A stretch of DNA of 16,120 nt, taken from positions 1-16,120 of the forward strand of contig CAYGVJ010000122.1 in NCBI GenBank assembly GCA_964353255.1, in the 5' to 3' direction. Within the stretch, counting starts at the first letter, position 1. The number at the start of each line of letters is the position of its first letter. A program made the position numbers and the translations under genes. The DNA comes from VFZS01 sp964353255 (GTDB lineage: Bacteria > Acidobacteriota > Terriglobia > Bryobacterales > Bryobacteraceae). The notes beneath the pieces were generated by a model. It saw nothing but the letters and a program-made list of their open reading frames with translations. It was not told where the DNA came from and did not search any database. This document shows, in pieces, positions 6,643-14,700 of the stretch.

Positions 6643-7932
6643 ATGACTGAGATTGTGAAAATAATCGGACGAGAAATTCTGGATTCGCGCGGCAATCCCA
6701 CGGTGGAAGCCGACGTGTGGCTGGCCGACGACAGCTTCGGCCGGGCGGCGGTGCCCTCGGGCGCCTCCACCGGCGAGCATGAGGCCGTCGAGCTGCGGGA
6801 CGGCGACAAGGCGCGCTACTTGGGCAAGGGCACCCGGCAGGCCGCCGCCAACATCAACGGCGAGATCGCCACGGCCCTGCTGGGCCAGGACGCTCTCCAG
6901 CAGGGGGCGCTCGACCGGATCATGATCGAGCTGGACGGGCAGCCAAACAAGGGCCGGCTGGGCGCCAACGCCATCCTGGCGGTCTCGATGGCGGCGGCGC
7001 GCGCCGCGGCCTCCAGCCGCGGCTTGCCCCTATACCGGTACCTGGGAGGCGTCGCTGCGGGCGTGCTGCCTGTGCCGTTGATGAACATCTTGAACGGCGG
7101 AGCGCATGCCGACAACTCCGTGGACGTGCAGGAGTTCATGATCGCGCCCTTCGGGGCGCCGCGCTTCGCGGAGGCCCTGCGCATGGGCGCGGAGGTTTTC
7201 CACACGCTCAAGGGCGTGCTCAAGAAGGCCGGCCACTCGACCGCCGTGGGCGACGAGGGCGGCTTCGCTGCCAACCTCAAGTCCAACGAGGAGGCGTTGC
7301 AGCTCATCCTGGAGGCGATCACCAAGGCTGGCTACCGCTCCGGCGAGCAGATCGGCGTCGCCCTGGATCCGGCCGCCAGCGAGTTCTTCGACGCCGAAAA
7401 GGGCAAGTACGTCTTCAAGAAGTCCGACCGGAGCGAGCGGGCGCCCGAACAGATGGTGGAGTTCTGGGCCGACTGGGTGCGCCAGTACCCGATCCTGTCT
7501 ATCGAGGACGGCATGGCCGAGGACGACTGGGGGGGCTGGAAGCTGCTCACCGAGACGCTGGGTGGCAAGATCCAGCTCGTCGGCGACGACATCTTCGTGA
7601 CGAACACCTCGATTTTCGCCCGCGGCATCCAGCAGGGCATCGCCAACTCGATTCTCATCAAGCTGAACCAGATTGGGACGGTGACCGAGACTCTGGCCGC
7701 CATGCGCATGGCCGCCGAGGCCGGATACACGGCGGTGGTTTCGCACCGCTCGGGCGAGACTGAAGACGCCTTTATCGCCGACCTGGTGGTGGCCACCAAT
7801 GCCGGGCAGATCAAGACCGGCTCGGCCAGCCGCACCGACCGGATCGCCAAGTACAACCAGTTGCTTCGCATCGAAGAGGAGCTGGGGAGCGCCGCGAAGT
7901 TCGCGGGCAGAAAGGCCTTCAAGAATGCGTAA
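6643..7932 (+). CDS. eno: Enolase (phosphopyruvate hydratase)
   Basis: It interconverts 2-phosphoglycerate and phosphoenolpyruvate with Mg(II) in the cytoplasm. The 429-aa length is normal. All hallmarks are visible: SGASTGEHEA (39-48), GANAILAVSMA (108-118), AVGDEGGFAAN with the catalytic-base-assisting E205, metal ligands D242, E288 (LSIEDGMAEDDW) and D315 (VGDDIFVTN), catalytic K340 (ILIKLNQIGT), and SHRSGETED (367-375) with K391. Its 3' end overlaps gpmA by 8 nt (ATG at 7925, TAA at 7930), so the two consecutive glycolytic enzymes are probably translationally coupled. The protein lacks a signal peptide. Identification is certain. Confidence 0.97.
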   Translation: MTEIVKIIGREILDSRGNPTVEADVWLADDSFGRAAVPSGASTGEHEAVELRDGDKARYLGKGTRQAAANINGEIATALLGQDALQQGALDRIMIELDGQPNKGRLGANAILAVSMAAARAAASSRGLPLYRYLGGVAAGVLPVPLMNILNGGAHADNSVDVQEFMIAPFGAPRFAEALRMGAEVFHTLKGVLKKAGHSTAVGDEGGFAANLKSNEEALQLILEAITKAGYRSGEQIGVALDPAASEFFDAEKGKYVFKKSDRSERAPEQMVEFWADWVRQYPILSIEDGMAEDDWGGWKLLTETLGGKIQLVGDDIFVTNTSIFARGIQQGIANSILIKLNQIGTVTETLAAMRMAAEAGYTAVVSHRSGETEDAFIADLVVATNAGQIKTGSASRTDRIAKYNQLLRIEEELGSAAKFAGRKAFKNA

Positions 7933-8674
7933 GGTCGTTCTGTTAAGGCACGGCGAAAGCGACTGGAACAAAGAGAACCGGTTCACCGGCTGGACCGACG
8001 TGGATCTCTCGGAGAAGGGCATCGCCGAAGCCAGAGAGGGCGGCCGCGTCCTGAAGGAGCAGGGCTACACCTTCGACGTGGCCTACACCTCGGTCCTGAA
8101 GCGGGCCATCCGCACGCTGTGGATCGTGCAGGAGGAGATGGACCTGATGTGGATTCCGGTCTACATCTCCTGGCGGCTGAACGAGCGCCACTACGGGGCG
8201 CTCCAGGGCCTGAACAAGGCGGAAACGGCCGCGAAGTTCGGCGAAGCCCAAGTCAAGGTCTGGCGGCGGAGTTACGACATCCGGCCCCCGGCGCTGGAGA
8301 AGAGCGACCCGCGGTGGCCGGGCCACGACCCGCGCTACCGCGGCTTGAGCGGGCAGGAACTGCCGGTGACCGAGTGTCTGAAGGATACCGTCGAGCGCTT
8401 CCTGCCTTACTGGCACGAGACCATCGCGCCCGCGGTTCGGTCGGGGCAGCGGGTGCTGGTCTCGGCGCACGGCAACAGCCTGCGCGCGTTGGTGAAGTAT
8501 CTGGACAACATCTCCGAAGCGGATATCGTCGAGCTGAACATCCCCACCGGCATGCCCCTGGTCTACGAGCTGGACGATGACTTGAGGCCGTTGAAGAGCT
8601 ACTACCTGGGGGATCCCGAGCAGGTCCGCAAGGCCATGGAGGCCGTGGCGGCGCAGGGGAAGAAGAAGCAGTAG
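7925..8674 (+). CDS. gpmA: 2,3-bisphosphoglycerate-dependent phosphoglycerate mutase
   Basis: It interconverts 3- and 2-phosphoglycerate through a phosphohistidine, supplying the substrate of the enolase encoded just upstream. The 249-aa product has the catalytic motif LRHGESDWN with phospho-acceptor H9, FTGWTDVDLSEKG (20-32), catalytic E87 in LNERHYG, the GLSGQELPVTECLKDT segment and the second active-site H182 in SAHGNSLRAL. This is the full dPGM layout and length. The start is ATG 7925 inside the last codons of eno; an upstream in-frame extension would lie within eno and lacks similarity. A weak AAAGG (7911-7915) precedes it, and translational coupling to eno is likely. A Lys-rich tail ends the protein. 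Confidence 0.95.
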   Translation: MRKVVLLRHGESDWNKENRFTGWTDVDLSEKGIAEAREGGRVLKEQGYTFDVAYTSVLKRAIRTLWIVQEEMDLMWIPVYISWRLNERHYGALQGLNKAETAAKFGEAQVKVWRRSYDIRPPALEKSDPRWPGHDPRYRGLSGQELPVTECLKDTVERFLPYWHETIAPAVRSGQRVLVSAHGNSLRALVKYLDNISEADIVELNIPTGMPLVYELDDDLRPLKSYYLGDPEQVRKAMEAVAAQGKKKQ

Positions 8675-8704
8675 CCCGCGGGGCCCCTGCAACCTTCAGC
8701 GCCG

Positions 8705-8713
8705 TGCTAGCAT
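8705..8713 (+). promoter_or_regulatory. Extended -10 promoter of the metal efflux operon, probably leaderless
   Basis: TGCTAGCAT is an extended -10 (hexamer TAGCAT, 8708-8713) with no evident -35 at the normal spacing. GTG codons at 8722 and 8725 start 8 and 11 nt after it. The A-rich gap between (CAAAATAA) has no Shine-Dalgarno, so a leaderless mRNA is suggested. Confidence 0.45.
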
Positions 8714-8721
8714 CAAAATAA

Positions 8722-9084
8722 GTGGTGCGCACCGTAACAAGCAGCCTGGTGGCCGTACTCCTTAGTGGGAGCGTCTGGCTAGGCCGCTGCGTCTCCTGCC
8801 GCACGCTGGCCTCCCAGGAACCGGTGCATGACTGCTGCAACCAGGGAAGCTGCCACCGCGATTCCAGCCAACCGCCTGCTGGGAAGCAGTGCCCCCACCA
8901 GGCGCCGATGCTGGAAAACTACGCCCAGGTTGACCCTGTCTCTCCCGCCGCGGTGGTCGCGGCCGTCGCGCTGGATGCGGGCCCCGAGCTGACGCCCCCG
9001 CAAGACTACATCCCAGCGTTCGAGACCTTGGTCGCTCACTCGCCCCCCGACCTGTACTTGCGCAACTCCGTTCTGCTGATCTGA
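8722..9084 (+). CDS. Small Cys/His-rich exported protein heading the Cu/Ag efflux operon
   Basis: The 120-aa product is not a family I can name. A hydrophobic N-terminus (about residues 5-22) looks like a signal peptide or anchor. A Cys/His cluster follows: C23-x2-C26, HDCC (36-39), SCH (43-45) and CPH (57-59), six or more potential soft-metal ligands in about 40 residues. The C-terminus is Pro/Ala-rich and ends in SPPDLYLRNSVLLI, a hydrophobic tail of a kind I recall from other small proteins beside acidobacterial efflux genes. The composition and position suggest a periplasmic metal-binding or metal-sensing protein; this is inference. Two adjacent GTG codons (8722, 8725) could start it, without a Shine-Dalgarno but just after an extended -10. 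It precedes the TolC-type gene by 139 nt containing a long inverted repeat. It could be spurious in detail, but codon use and Cys spacing argue for a real gene. Confidence 0.62.
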   Translation: MVRTVTSSLVAVLLSGSVWLGRCVSCRTLASQEPVHDCCNQGSCHRDSSQPPAGKQCPHQAPMLENYAQVDPVSPAAVVAAVALDAGPELTPPQDYIPAFETLVAHSPPDLYLRNSVLLI

Positions 9085-9093
9085 TCTTTCCCC

Positions 9094-9172
9094 GGACTGC
9101 TCCCTGACGGTCGCGGCTCGGTAACGGGCTGCCAACGCACTATTCCGAGCCACGAGCGTCAGCGAGTGGTCC
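9094..9172. repeat. Long imperfect inverted repeat (31-nt arms, 17-nt loop)
   Basis: Arms at 9094-9124 and 9142-9172 match at 24 of 31 positions when one is reverse-complemented, and two of the mismatches would be G-U pairs in RNA. The best-matched cores are CTGACG, TCG and GGCTCGG. The loop is CGGGCTGCCAACGCACT. The element fills most of the gap between the Cys-rich gene and the TolC-type gene. It has no U-tract and no coding content. It could be an operon-internal RNA structure or a copy of a REP/MITE-like dispersed element. Confidence 0.65.
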
Positions 9173-9192
9173 AGCTTGTAGGTCCTTGGTGT

Positions 9193-9210
9193 GCTCCGAG
9201 TGTGCGGAGC
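9193..9210 (+). promoter_or_regulatory. Hairpin abutting the TolC-gene Shine-Dalgarno
   Basis: GCTCCG (9193-9198) and CGGAGC (9205-9210) form a perfect 6-bp stem with a 6-nt loop. The strong GAGGAGG Shine-Dalgarno starts on the next base (9211-9217). The stem may hold the site open or modulate ribosome access. Confidence 0.45.
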
Positions 9211-9223
9211 GAGGAGGGTTATC

Positions 9224-10465
9224 ATGATGCACCGAAACTTACTGGTCCTGCTGGCGCTGGCGCTCTGCGCTTCGGCGGAGGACCGCCTGCGCCTCGAAGA
9301 CCTGATCCCGGAGGCACTGCGCGCCAACCCCGAGATCCTGGCCGCTCAGAAACGCTATGAGGCTGCGCGGCAGCGGCCGGCGCAGGCGAGCAGCCTGCCC
9401 GATCCGATGTTGTCGCTGGGCTATTCGAGCAGCGGCAGCCCGCGTCCGTTTGCTGGAATCGGGCGCGAGCCCACGGCCAACGCCGGGGTGATGATCTCCC
9501 AGGAGTTCCCCTTTCCGGGGAAGCGCGCGTTGCGGGGCGGCATCGCGGAGAAGGAAGCGGAAGCCGAGTTCCAGCAATACCAGATGGCGCAGTTGAGCGT
9601 GCTCTCCCGGCTCAAGCAGGCTTGGTACAGGCTGGGCTACGCCTACGCCGCCCGCGACGTGCTGGAACGCAACCGCGAGCTGCTGCGGAAGTTCCTGCGC
9701 GCCAGCGAGGCACGCTACGCGGTCGGGAAAGCGGCCCAGCAGGATCTCTTCAAGGCCCAGACCCAGTTGTCGATTCTGGAGACGCGCCGGGCCAAGTTCG
9801 AGCAGGAGCGCCGCAGAGGCGAGGCCGAGATCAACAGCCTGCTGGGGAGGCCGCAGGAGTCGCCGCTGGGGCGTCCCGAGGAGGTCCAGCCGGCGCCTCT
9901 GAAGGTCACGCTGGAAGAACTCTTCGAGCAGGCTCGTCAGAACGCTCCGGCCCTGCGGCGTGAGGAGAAGATGGCGCAGCGGGCCGAGCTGGCGCTCAAC
10001 TTAGCGCGCAAAGAGCATTACCCGGACTACACCCTGTCCGCCGGCTACTACTACATGGGCGCCATGCCCCCCATGTACATGGCCCGCGTGGAGTTCAAGC
10101 TGCCCGCCTGGTTCTGGCGGAAACAGCGCGCCGGAGTGGCCGAAGAGGCTGCCAACGTCAGCCAGGCCGAACGCAACCTGGAAGCGGCCGGCCAGCTGCT
10201 GGGTTTCCGCATCAAGGACGAATACCTGATGGCCGAGACTTCCCGGCGTCTGATGGAGATGTACTCGAGCGCTGTGATCCCGCAGAGCAGCCTGGCGCTT
10301 CAGTCATCCCTGGTCGCTTACGAAACGGGCGGGGTGGATTTTCTCACCGTGCTCGCTAACTTCACCACCATGCTGGACTACGAGCTGAACTATCACGAGG
10401 AGATGCTGAGTTACTGTCTCGCGCTGGTCCGGCTGGAGGAGATAACGGGGGCGCCACTAACATGA
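9224..10465 (+). CDS. TolC-family outer-membrane efflux channel (CusC/CzcC-like)
   Basis: This is the outer-membrane factor of the RND metal pump encoded by the next two genes; trimers of this family form the exit duct across the outer membrane. The 413-aa protein has a signal peptide (about residues 1-18, ending CASA) and two OEP repeats of long amphipathic helices separated by short beta segments, such as the stretch around GYSSSG and the later YTLSAGYYYMG. The start is ATG 9224 (or the adjacent ATG 9227), chosen because GAGGAGG (9211-9217) sits 6 nt upstream and the signal peptide then begins correctly; an upstream GTG at 9191 would place the Shine-Dalgarno inside the gene. Unlike E. coli CusC it has no convincing lipobox. 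Its TGA overlaps the adaptor ATG (ATGA), so the genes are coupled. Confidence 0.9.
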   Translation: MMHRNLLVLLALALCASAEDRLRLEDLIPEALRANPEILAAQKRYEAARQRPAQASSLPDPMLSLGYSSSGSPRPFAGIGREPTANAGVMISQEFPFPGKRALRGGIAEKEAEAEFQQYQMAQLSVLSRLKQAWYRLGYAYAARDVLERNRELLRKFLRASEARYAVGKAAQQDLFKAQTQLSILETRRAKFEQERRRGEAEINSLLGRPQESPLGRPEEVQPAPLKVTLEELFEQARQNAPALRREEKMAQRAELALNLARKEHYPDYTLSAGYYYMGAMPPMYMARVEFKLPAWFWRKQRAGVAEEAANVSQAERNLEAAGQLLGFRIKDEYLMAETSRRLMEMYSSAVIPQSSLALQSSLVAYETGGVDFLTVLANFTTMLDYELNYHEEMLSYCLALVRLEEITGAPLT

Positions 10466-11751
10466 AGACCGCGCGTGTAATTGTGGCATTAGTGATCGCC
10501 GGCTTGGCTTTTCTGGGTGGGTACGGTTACGGCAGATGGTACGGGAAGCCGGCCGGCGTGTCTGGGCAGCCCGCGGGAGGGCGGCGGATTCTCTACTGGG
10601 TGGACCCGATGCACCCGGCCTACAAGTCGGACAAACCGGGGATCGCGCCGGACTGCGGGATGAAGCTCGAACCGGTTTACGCCGACGAGACTCGGGCGCC
10701 CTCGGCCGCGCCTGGCACGATCGAGATCTCGGCGCAGAAGCTGCAAACGATCGGGGTGCGATACGACGAGGCCCGGTTCACCTCCGAAGCGGACACCATC
10801 CGCGCTACCGGGAGGGTGGCGGTGGATGAAACGCGGGTCAGCCGCGTGCATGCCAAGGTCGAGGGCTGGATCGAGCGGGTCTTTGTGGACTTCGTTGGGC
10901 AGCCGGTCACGAAGGGACAACCTCTGCTGACGATCTACAGCCCCGAGCTGCTGGCCACGCAGCAGGAGTACCTGCTGGCGCTGGGAGCCAGGAAGACGCT
11001 CGCGGCAAGCACCGTGCCGGGCGCCCGCGCCGACACCGCCGCGCTGGTTGAGGCCGCGCGGCAGCGCTTGCGCCTCTGGGATGTGACTGAGGCGCAGATC
11101 GACGAGGTACAGCGAACCGGCCAGGCCGCCAGAGCGGTGACGCTGTATTCTCCGGCCTCGGGCTACGTCACCGCCCGCAACGCGTTTCCGGATCAGCGCA
11201 TGACTCCGGAGACCGAGTTGTACACGGTGGTGGACCTGAGCCGGGTCTGGGTGCTGGCCAGCGTCTTCGAGTACGAGCAGGGCCTGGTGCGGGTGGGCCA
11301 GCCTGCACAGGTGAGCCTGCCGCAACAGTCGGGCAAGACCTACCAAGCGCGCGTCGCCTATGTCCAGCCGCAGGTGGAGGCCGCCACGCGGACTCTTTCG
11401 GTACGGCTGGAACTGGCCAACCCCGGCCTGGCGCTCAAGCCGGACATGTACGTGGAGGTGGAGCTGGGGTCTCCGCGGCGCAGGGCGCTTACCGTTCCGG
11501 CCGAGGCGGTGCTGGATTCCGGCCTCGGGCAAACCGTGTTCGTGGATCGCGGCGGCGGCTCTTTCGAGGCCCGGCGGGTCCACATCGGCCGGCGCGTGGG
11601 CGACCGCATCGAGATCCTCCACGGGCTGGAGGCCGGCGAGCGGGTGGTCACTTCCGGTAATTTCCTCATCAGCTCGGAGAGCCAGTTGAAGGCCGCGGCT
11701 TCCGGGATGGGGAGCGGGCAGGCCATGCCGCCGGAGCATCGCCATGATTAA
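10462..11751 (+). CDS. cusB: RND efflux periplasmic adaptor, CusB-like, with N-terminal heavy-metal-binding domain
   Basis: This is the membrane-fusion protein that links the inner-membrane pump to the TolC-type channel. The 429-aa protein has an N-terminal membrane segment (about 5-24). A heavy-metal-binding module follows (about 43-73) with WVDPMHPAYKSDKPGIAPDC and GMKLEPVY, a pattern common in Cu/Ag adaptors (M50, H51, C65, M67 are likely ligands). The lipoyl/barrel-sandwich halves are at about 125-160 (VHAKVEGWIERVFVDFVGQP) and 225-245, with a helical hairpin between them. A beta-barrel at about 255-335 and a membrane-proximal domain to about 405 complete the fold. The C-terminus ends in a Met/His-containing tail (AMPPEHRHD). 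It starts within the stop of the channel gene and overlaps the pump gene by 8 nt (ATGATTAA). The gene name rests on domain and context; substrate specificity is inferred. Confidence 0.9.
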   Translation: MKTARVIVALVIAGLAFLGGYGYGRWYGKPAGVSGQPAGGRRILYWVDPMHPAYKSDKPGIAPDCGMKLEPVYADETRAPSAAPGTIEISAQKLQTIGVRYDEARFTSEADTIRATGRVAVDETRVSRVHAKVEGWIERVFVDFVGQPVTKGQPLLTIYSPELLATQQEYLLALGARKTLAASTVPGARADTAALVEAARQRLRLWDVTEAQIDEVQRTGQAARAVTLYSPASGYVTARNAFPDQRMTPETELYTVVDLSRVWVLASVFEYEQGLVRVGQPAQVSLPQQSGKTYQARVAYVQPQVEAATRTLSVRLELANPGLALKPDMYVEVELGSPRRRALTVPAEAVLDSGLGQTVFVDRGGGSFEARRVHIGRRVGDRIEILHGLEAGERVVTSGNFLISSESQLKAAASGMGSGQAMPPEHRHD

Positions 11752-14700
11752 CCGCATCATCGAGTTCTCCGGCCGGAACAAGTTTGTGGTTATTGTTCTG
11801 GTGGCCTGCGCGGTGGCGGCGGGCTGGTGGGCGCTCGGGAACCTGCCGCTGGACGCGATCCCGGACCTCAGCGACACCCAGGTCATCATCTACTCGCGCT
11901 GGGACCGCAGCCCGGACATCCTCGAGGACCAGGTCACCTACCCCATCGTCACGGCCATGCTGGGCGCGCCGCGCGTGAAGGCGGTGAGGGGCTTGTCCGA
12001 CTTCGGGTACTCGTTCGTTTACGTCATCTTCGAGGACGGCACCGACATTTACTGGGCGCGCTCGCGCACGCTCGAATACCTGTCGAGCGTGCTGCCGCGG
12101 TTGCCCCGCGGCGTGACAACCGAGCTTGGCCCGGACGCCACCGCGGTGGGCTGGGTCTTCCAGTACGCGTTGGTGGACTCGAGCGGCCGCCACAGCCTGG
12201 CCGAGCTGCGCTCCGTTCAGGACTGGTACTTGCGCTACCACCTCAAGGCCGTGCCCGGCGTGGCCGAAGTGGCCCCCTTGGGCGGCTTCGTCCGGCAGTA
12301 TCAGGTGAATCTCGATCCCAACCGGCTTCAGGCGTACAACATCCCGGTCAGCAAGGTGGTCGAGGCGGTGCGCGCCGGCAACACCGACGTGGGCGGGCGG
12401 CTCATCGAAATGGGCGGCGCCGAGTACATGATCCGGGGTCGCGGTTACGCCCGGTCGGTTTCCGACATCGGCGAGATCGTGCTGGCCGCCAGCCAGAACG
12501 GTGTGCCCATTCGCGTGCGCGACGTGGGCCAGGTGGTGCTGGGGCCCGACATTCGCCGGGGGCTGGCGGACCTTAACGGCCAGGGAGACGTGGTCTCCGG
12601 GATTGTCGTGATGCGGCAGGGCGAGAATGCGCTACAGGTCATCGAGCGGGTCAAGGACAAGCTGAAGGAGATCGAGCCCGGCTTGCCGCAGGGGGTCAAG
12701 ATCCTGACCGCCTACGATCGCTCGGAGCTGATCCTGCGCTCGATCGACAACCTGAAGCGCACGCTGCTCGAAGAGCTGGCGGTGGTGGCCCTGGTGATTC
12801 TGGTCTTTCTGTGGCACATTCCCAGTGCCATGATTCCCATCCTCACCATCCCGGCGGCGATCATCATCTCCTTCATTCCCATGAAGGCCATGGGGCTGAC
12901 CGCGAACATCATGTCGCTGGGCGGGATCGCCATCGCCATCGGCGCCCTGGTAGACGCCGCGGTGGTGGTGGTCGAGCAGACGCACAAGAAACTCGAGGAG
13001 TGGGAGCGCGGCGGGCGCCGCGAGGACTACCAGCGGGTGGTGATCGAGGCGGTCAAGGAGGTGGGAGGCCCGAGCTTCTTCGCTCTGCTGGTGATCGCGG
13101 TTTCCTTCCTGCCCGTGCTGACGCTGGAGGCGCAAGAGGGCCGGCTGTTCAAGCCGCTGGCTTACACCAAGAACCTGGCGATGATCGTGGCGGCAGTGCT
13201 GGCCATCACGCTGGATCCCGCCATGCGGCTAGTGTTCACCCACATGCGGAACTTTCAGTTCCGGCCGCGCTGGCTGGCGCGCGCCGCCAATGCCGTGCTG
13301 GTCGGCAGGATTCATTCCGAGGAGCGTCATCCGATCAGCCGCGTCCTGATCCGTCTTTATCAGCCGGTGTGCGCCTGGTCGCTGCGCTGGAAATGGGTGG
13401 TCATCGCCGGGGCGGTTGCGGCGGTGGCCGGGACCGTGCCGGTGTTCGAGCGCCTCGGCTCGGAGTTCATGCCGCCGCTCGACGAAGGCACGCTGCTGTA
13501 TATGCCCTCGACCTTGCCCGGCATCTCCGAGACCCAGGCCCAGCAGCTCTTGCAGGTTCAGGACCGCATCATCAAGCAGTTCCCGGAAGTCGAAAGCGTG
13601 CTGGGCAAGGCGGGCCGCGCCGAAACCTCGACCGACCCGGCGCCGCTCTCGATGATGGAAACGGTCATCGTCCTCAAGCCCAAGAGCCAGTGGCGCAAGG
13701 GCCTCTCCGCCGAACGCCTCATCGAAGAGATGAATGAAGCGCTCAAGCTGCCGGGCGTCTCAAACGCCTGGACCATGCCGGTGAAGGCCCGCATCGACAT
13801 GCTGACCACGGGCGTACGCACGCCGGTGGGCATCAAGATCTACGGCGCCGACATCAACACGATTCAGCAGATCGGCGCGCGGCTGGAGGCGGTGCTGCCG
13901 CCAGTGCGCGGCACGCGCAGCGTCTTCGCGGAGCGCACCGGCGGCGGGTATTTCCTGGACTTCGACTGGAAGCGCGAGCAACTGGCGCGGTACGGGCTCA
14001 GCCTCGAGGAGGCGCAGATGGTGGTGATGAATGCCATTGGCGGGGAGAACGTCACCACCACGGTGGAGGGACGCGAGCGGTATCCGGTCAACGTTCGCTA
14101 CATGCGCGATTTCCGGAGCGATGTGAAGGCCCTGGGTCGGGCGCTGGTGCCGGCCGGGGAGGGCAGGCAGATTCCGGTGGCGCAGTTGGCCGACATCAAG
14201 GTGGTCTCCGGGCCGGCGATGCTGCGCGACGAAAACGGCATGCTGGTCGGCTATGTCTACGTGGACATGGCCGGGCGCGACGTGGGCGGCTACGTTCGCG
14301 AGGCCAAGGAGGCGGTGCGTGCCGGCGTCCCGCTGCCGCCCGGCTACTCGCTTCAGTGGAGCGGCCAGTACGAGGCTATGGAGCGCGTGCGCGAGCGCCT
14401 GCTGGTGGTGGTGCCGCTGACGCTGTTTCTGATCGTCACCCTGCTGTACATGAACACGCGCTCGGCGGCGAAGACGCTGATCATCCTGCTGGCGGTGCCT
14501 TTCTCGGCAGTGGGCGCCGTGTGGCTGCTCTACCTGCTGGGCTACAACCTGAGCATCGGCGTCTGGGTAGGCCTGATCGCGCTGATGGGCGTGGACGCGG
14601 AGACGGGTGTCTTCATGCTGCTGTATCTGGATCTGGCCTGCGAGCGCGCCCGGCGCGAGGGGAGGCTCCGCAGTTTGCCCGAGCTTCAGGCGGCCATTCT

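Noticed and set aside
5046..6809. 587-codon minus-strand open frame covering rpsU and the antisense of glgC
   Set aside because: Only its last 65 codons (rpsU) encode a known protein; the rest is antisense of glgC, with low-complexity His/Val/Arg-rich translation typical of GC-rich shadows. A strong Shine-Dalgarno sits at the TTG of rpsU.
8675..8704. Possible terminator after gpmA (CCCGCGGGGCCCC)
   Set aside because: It is GC-rich and self-complementary, but there is no clear stem-loop with a U-tract.
9191..9223. Upstream GTG start for the TolC-type gene
   Set aside because: It would place the GAGGAGG ribosome site inside the gene and put a charged stretch before the signal peptide; ATG 9224 fits both.
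10489..11889. 466-codon minus-strand open frame opposite cusB
   Set aside because: Antisense shadow of a clearly recognised adaptor gene; the product lacks domains and has a shadow-type composition.
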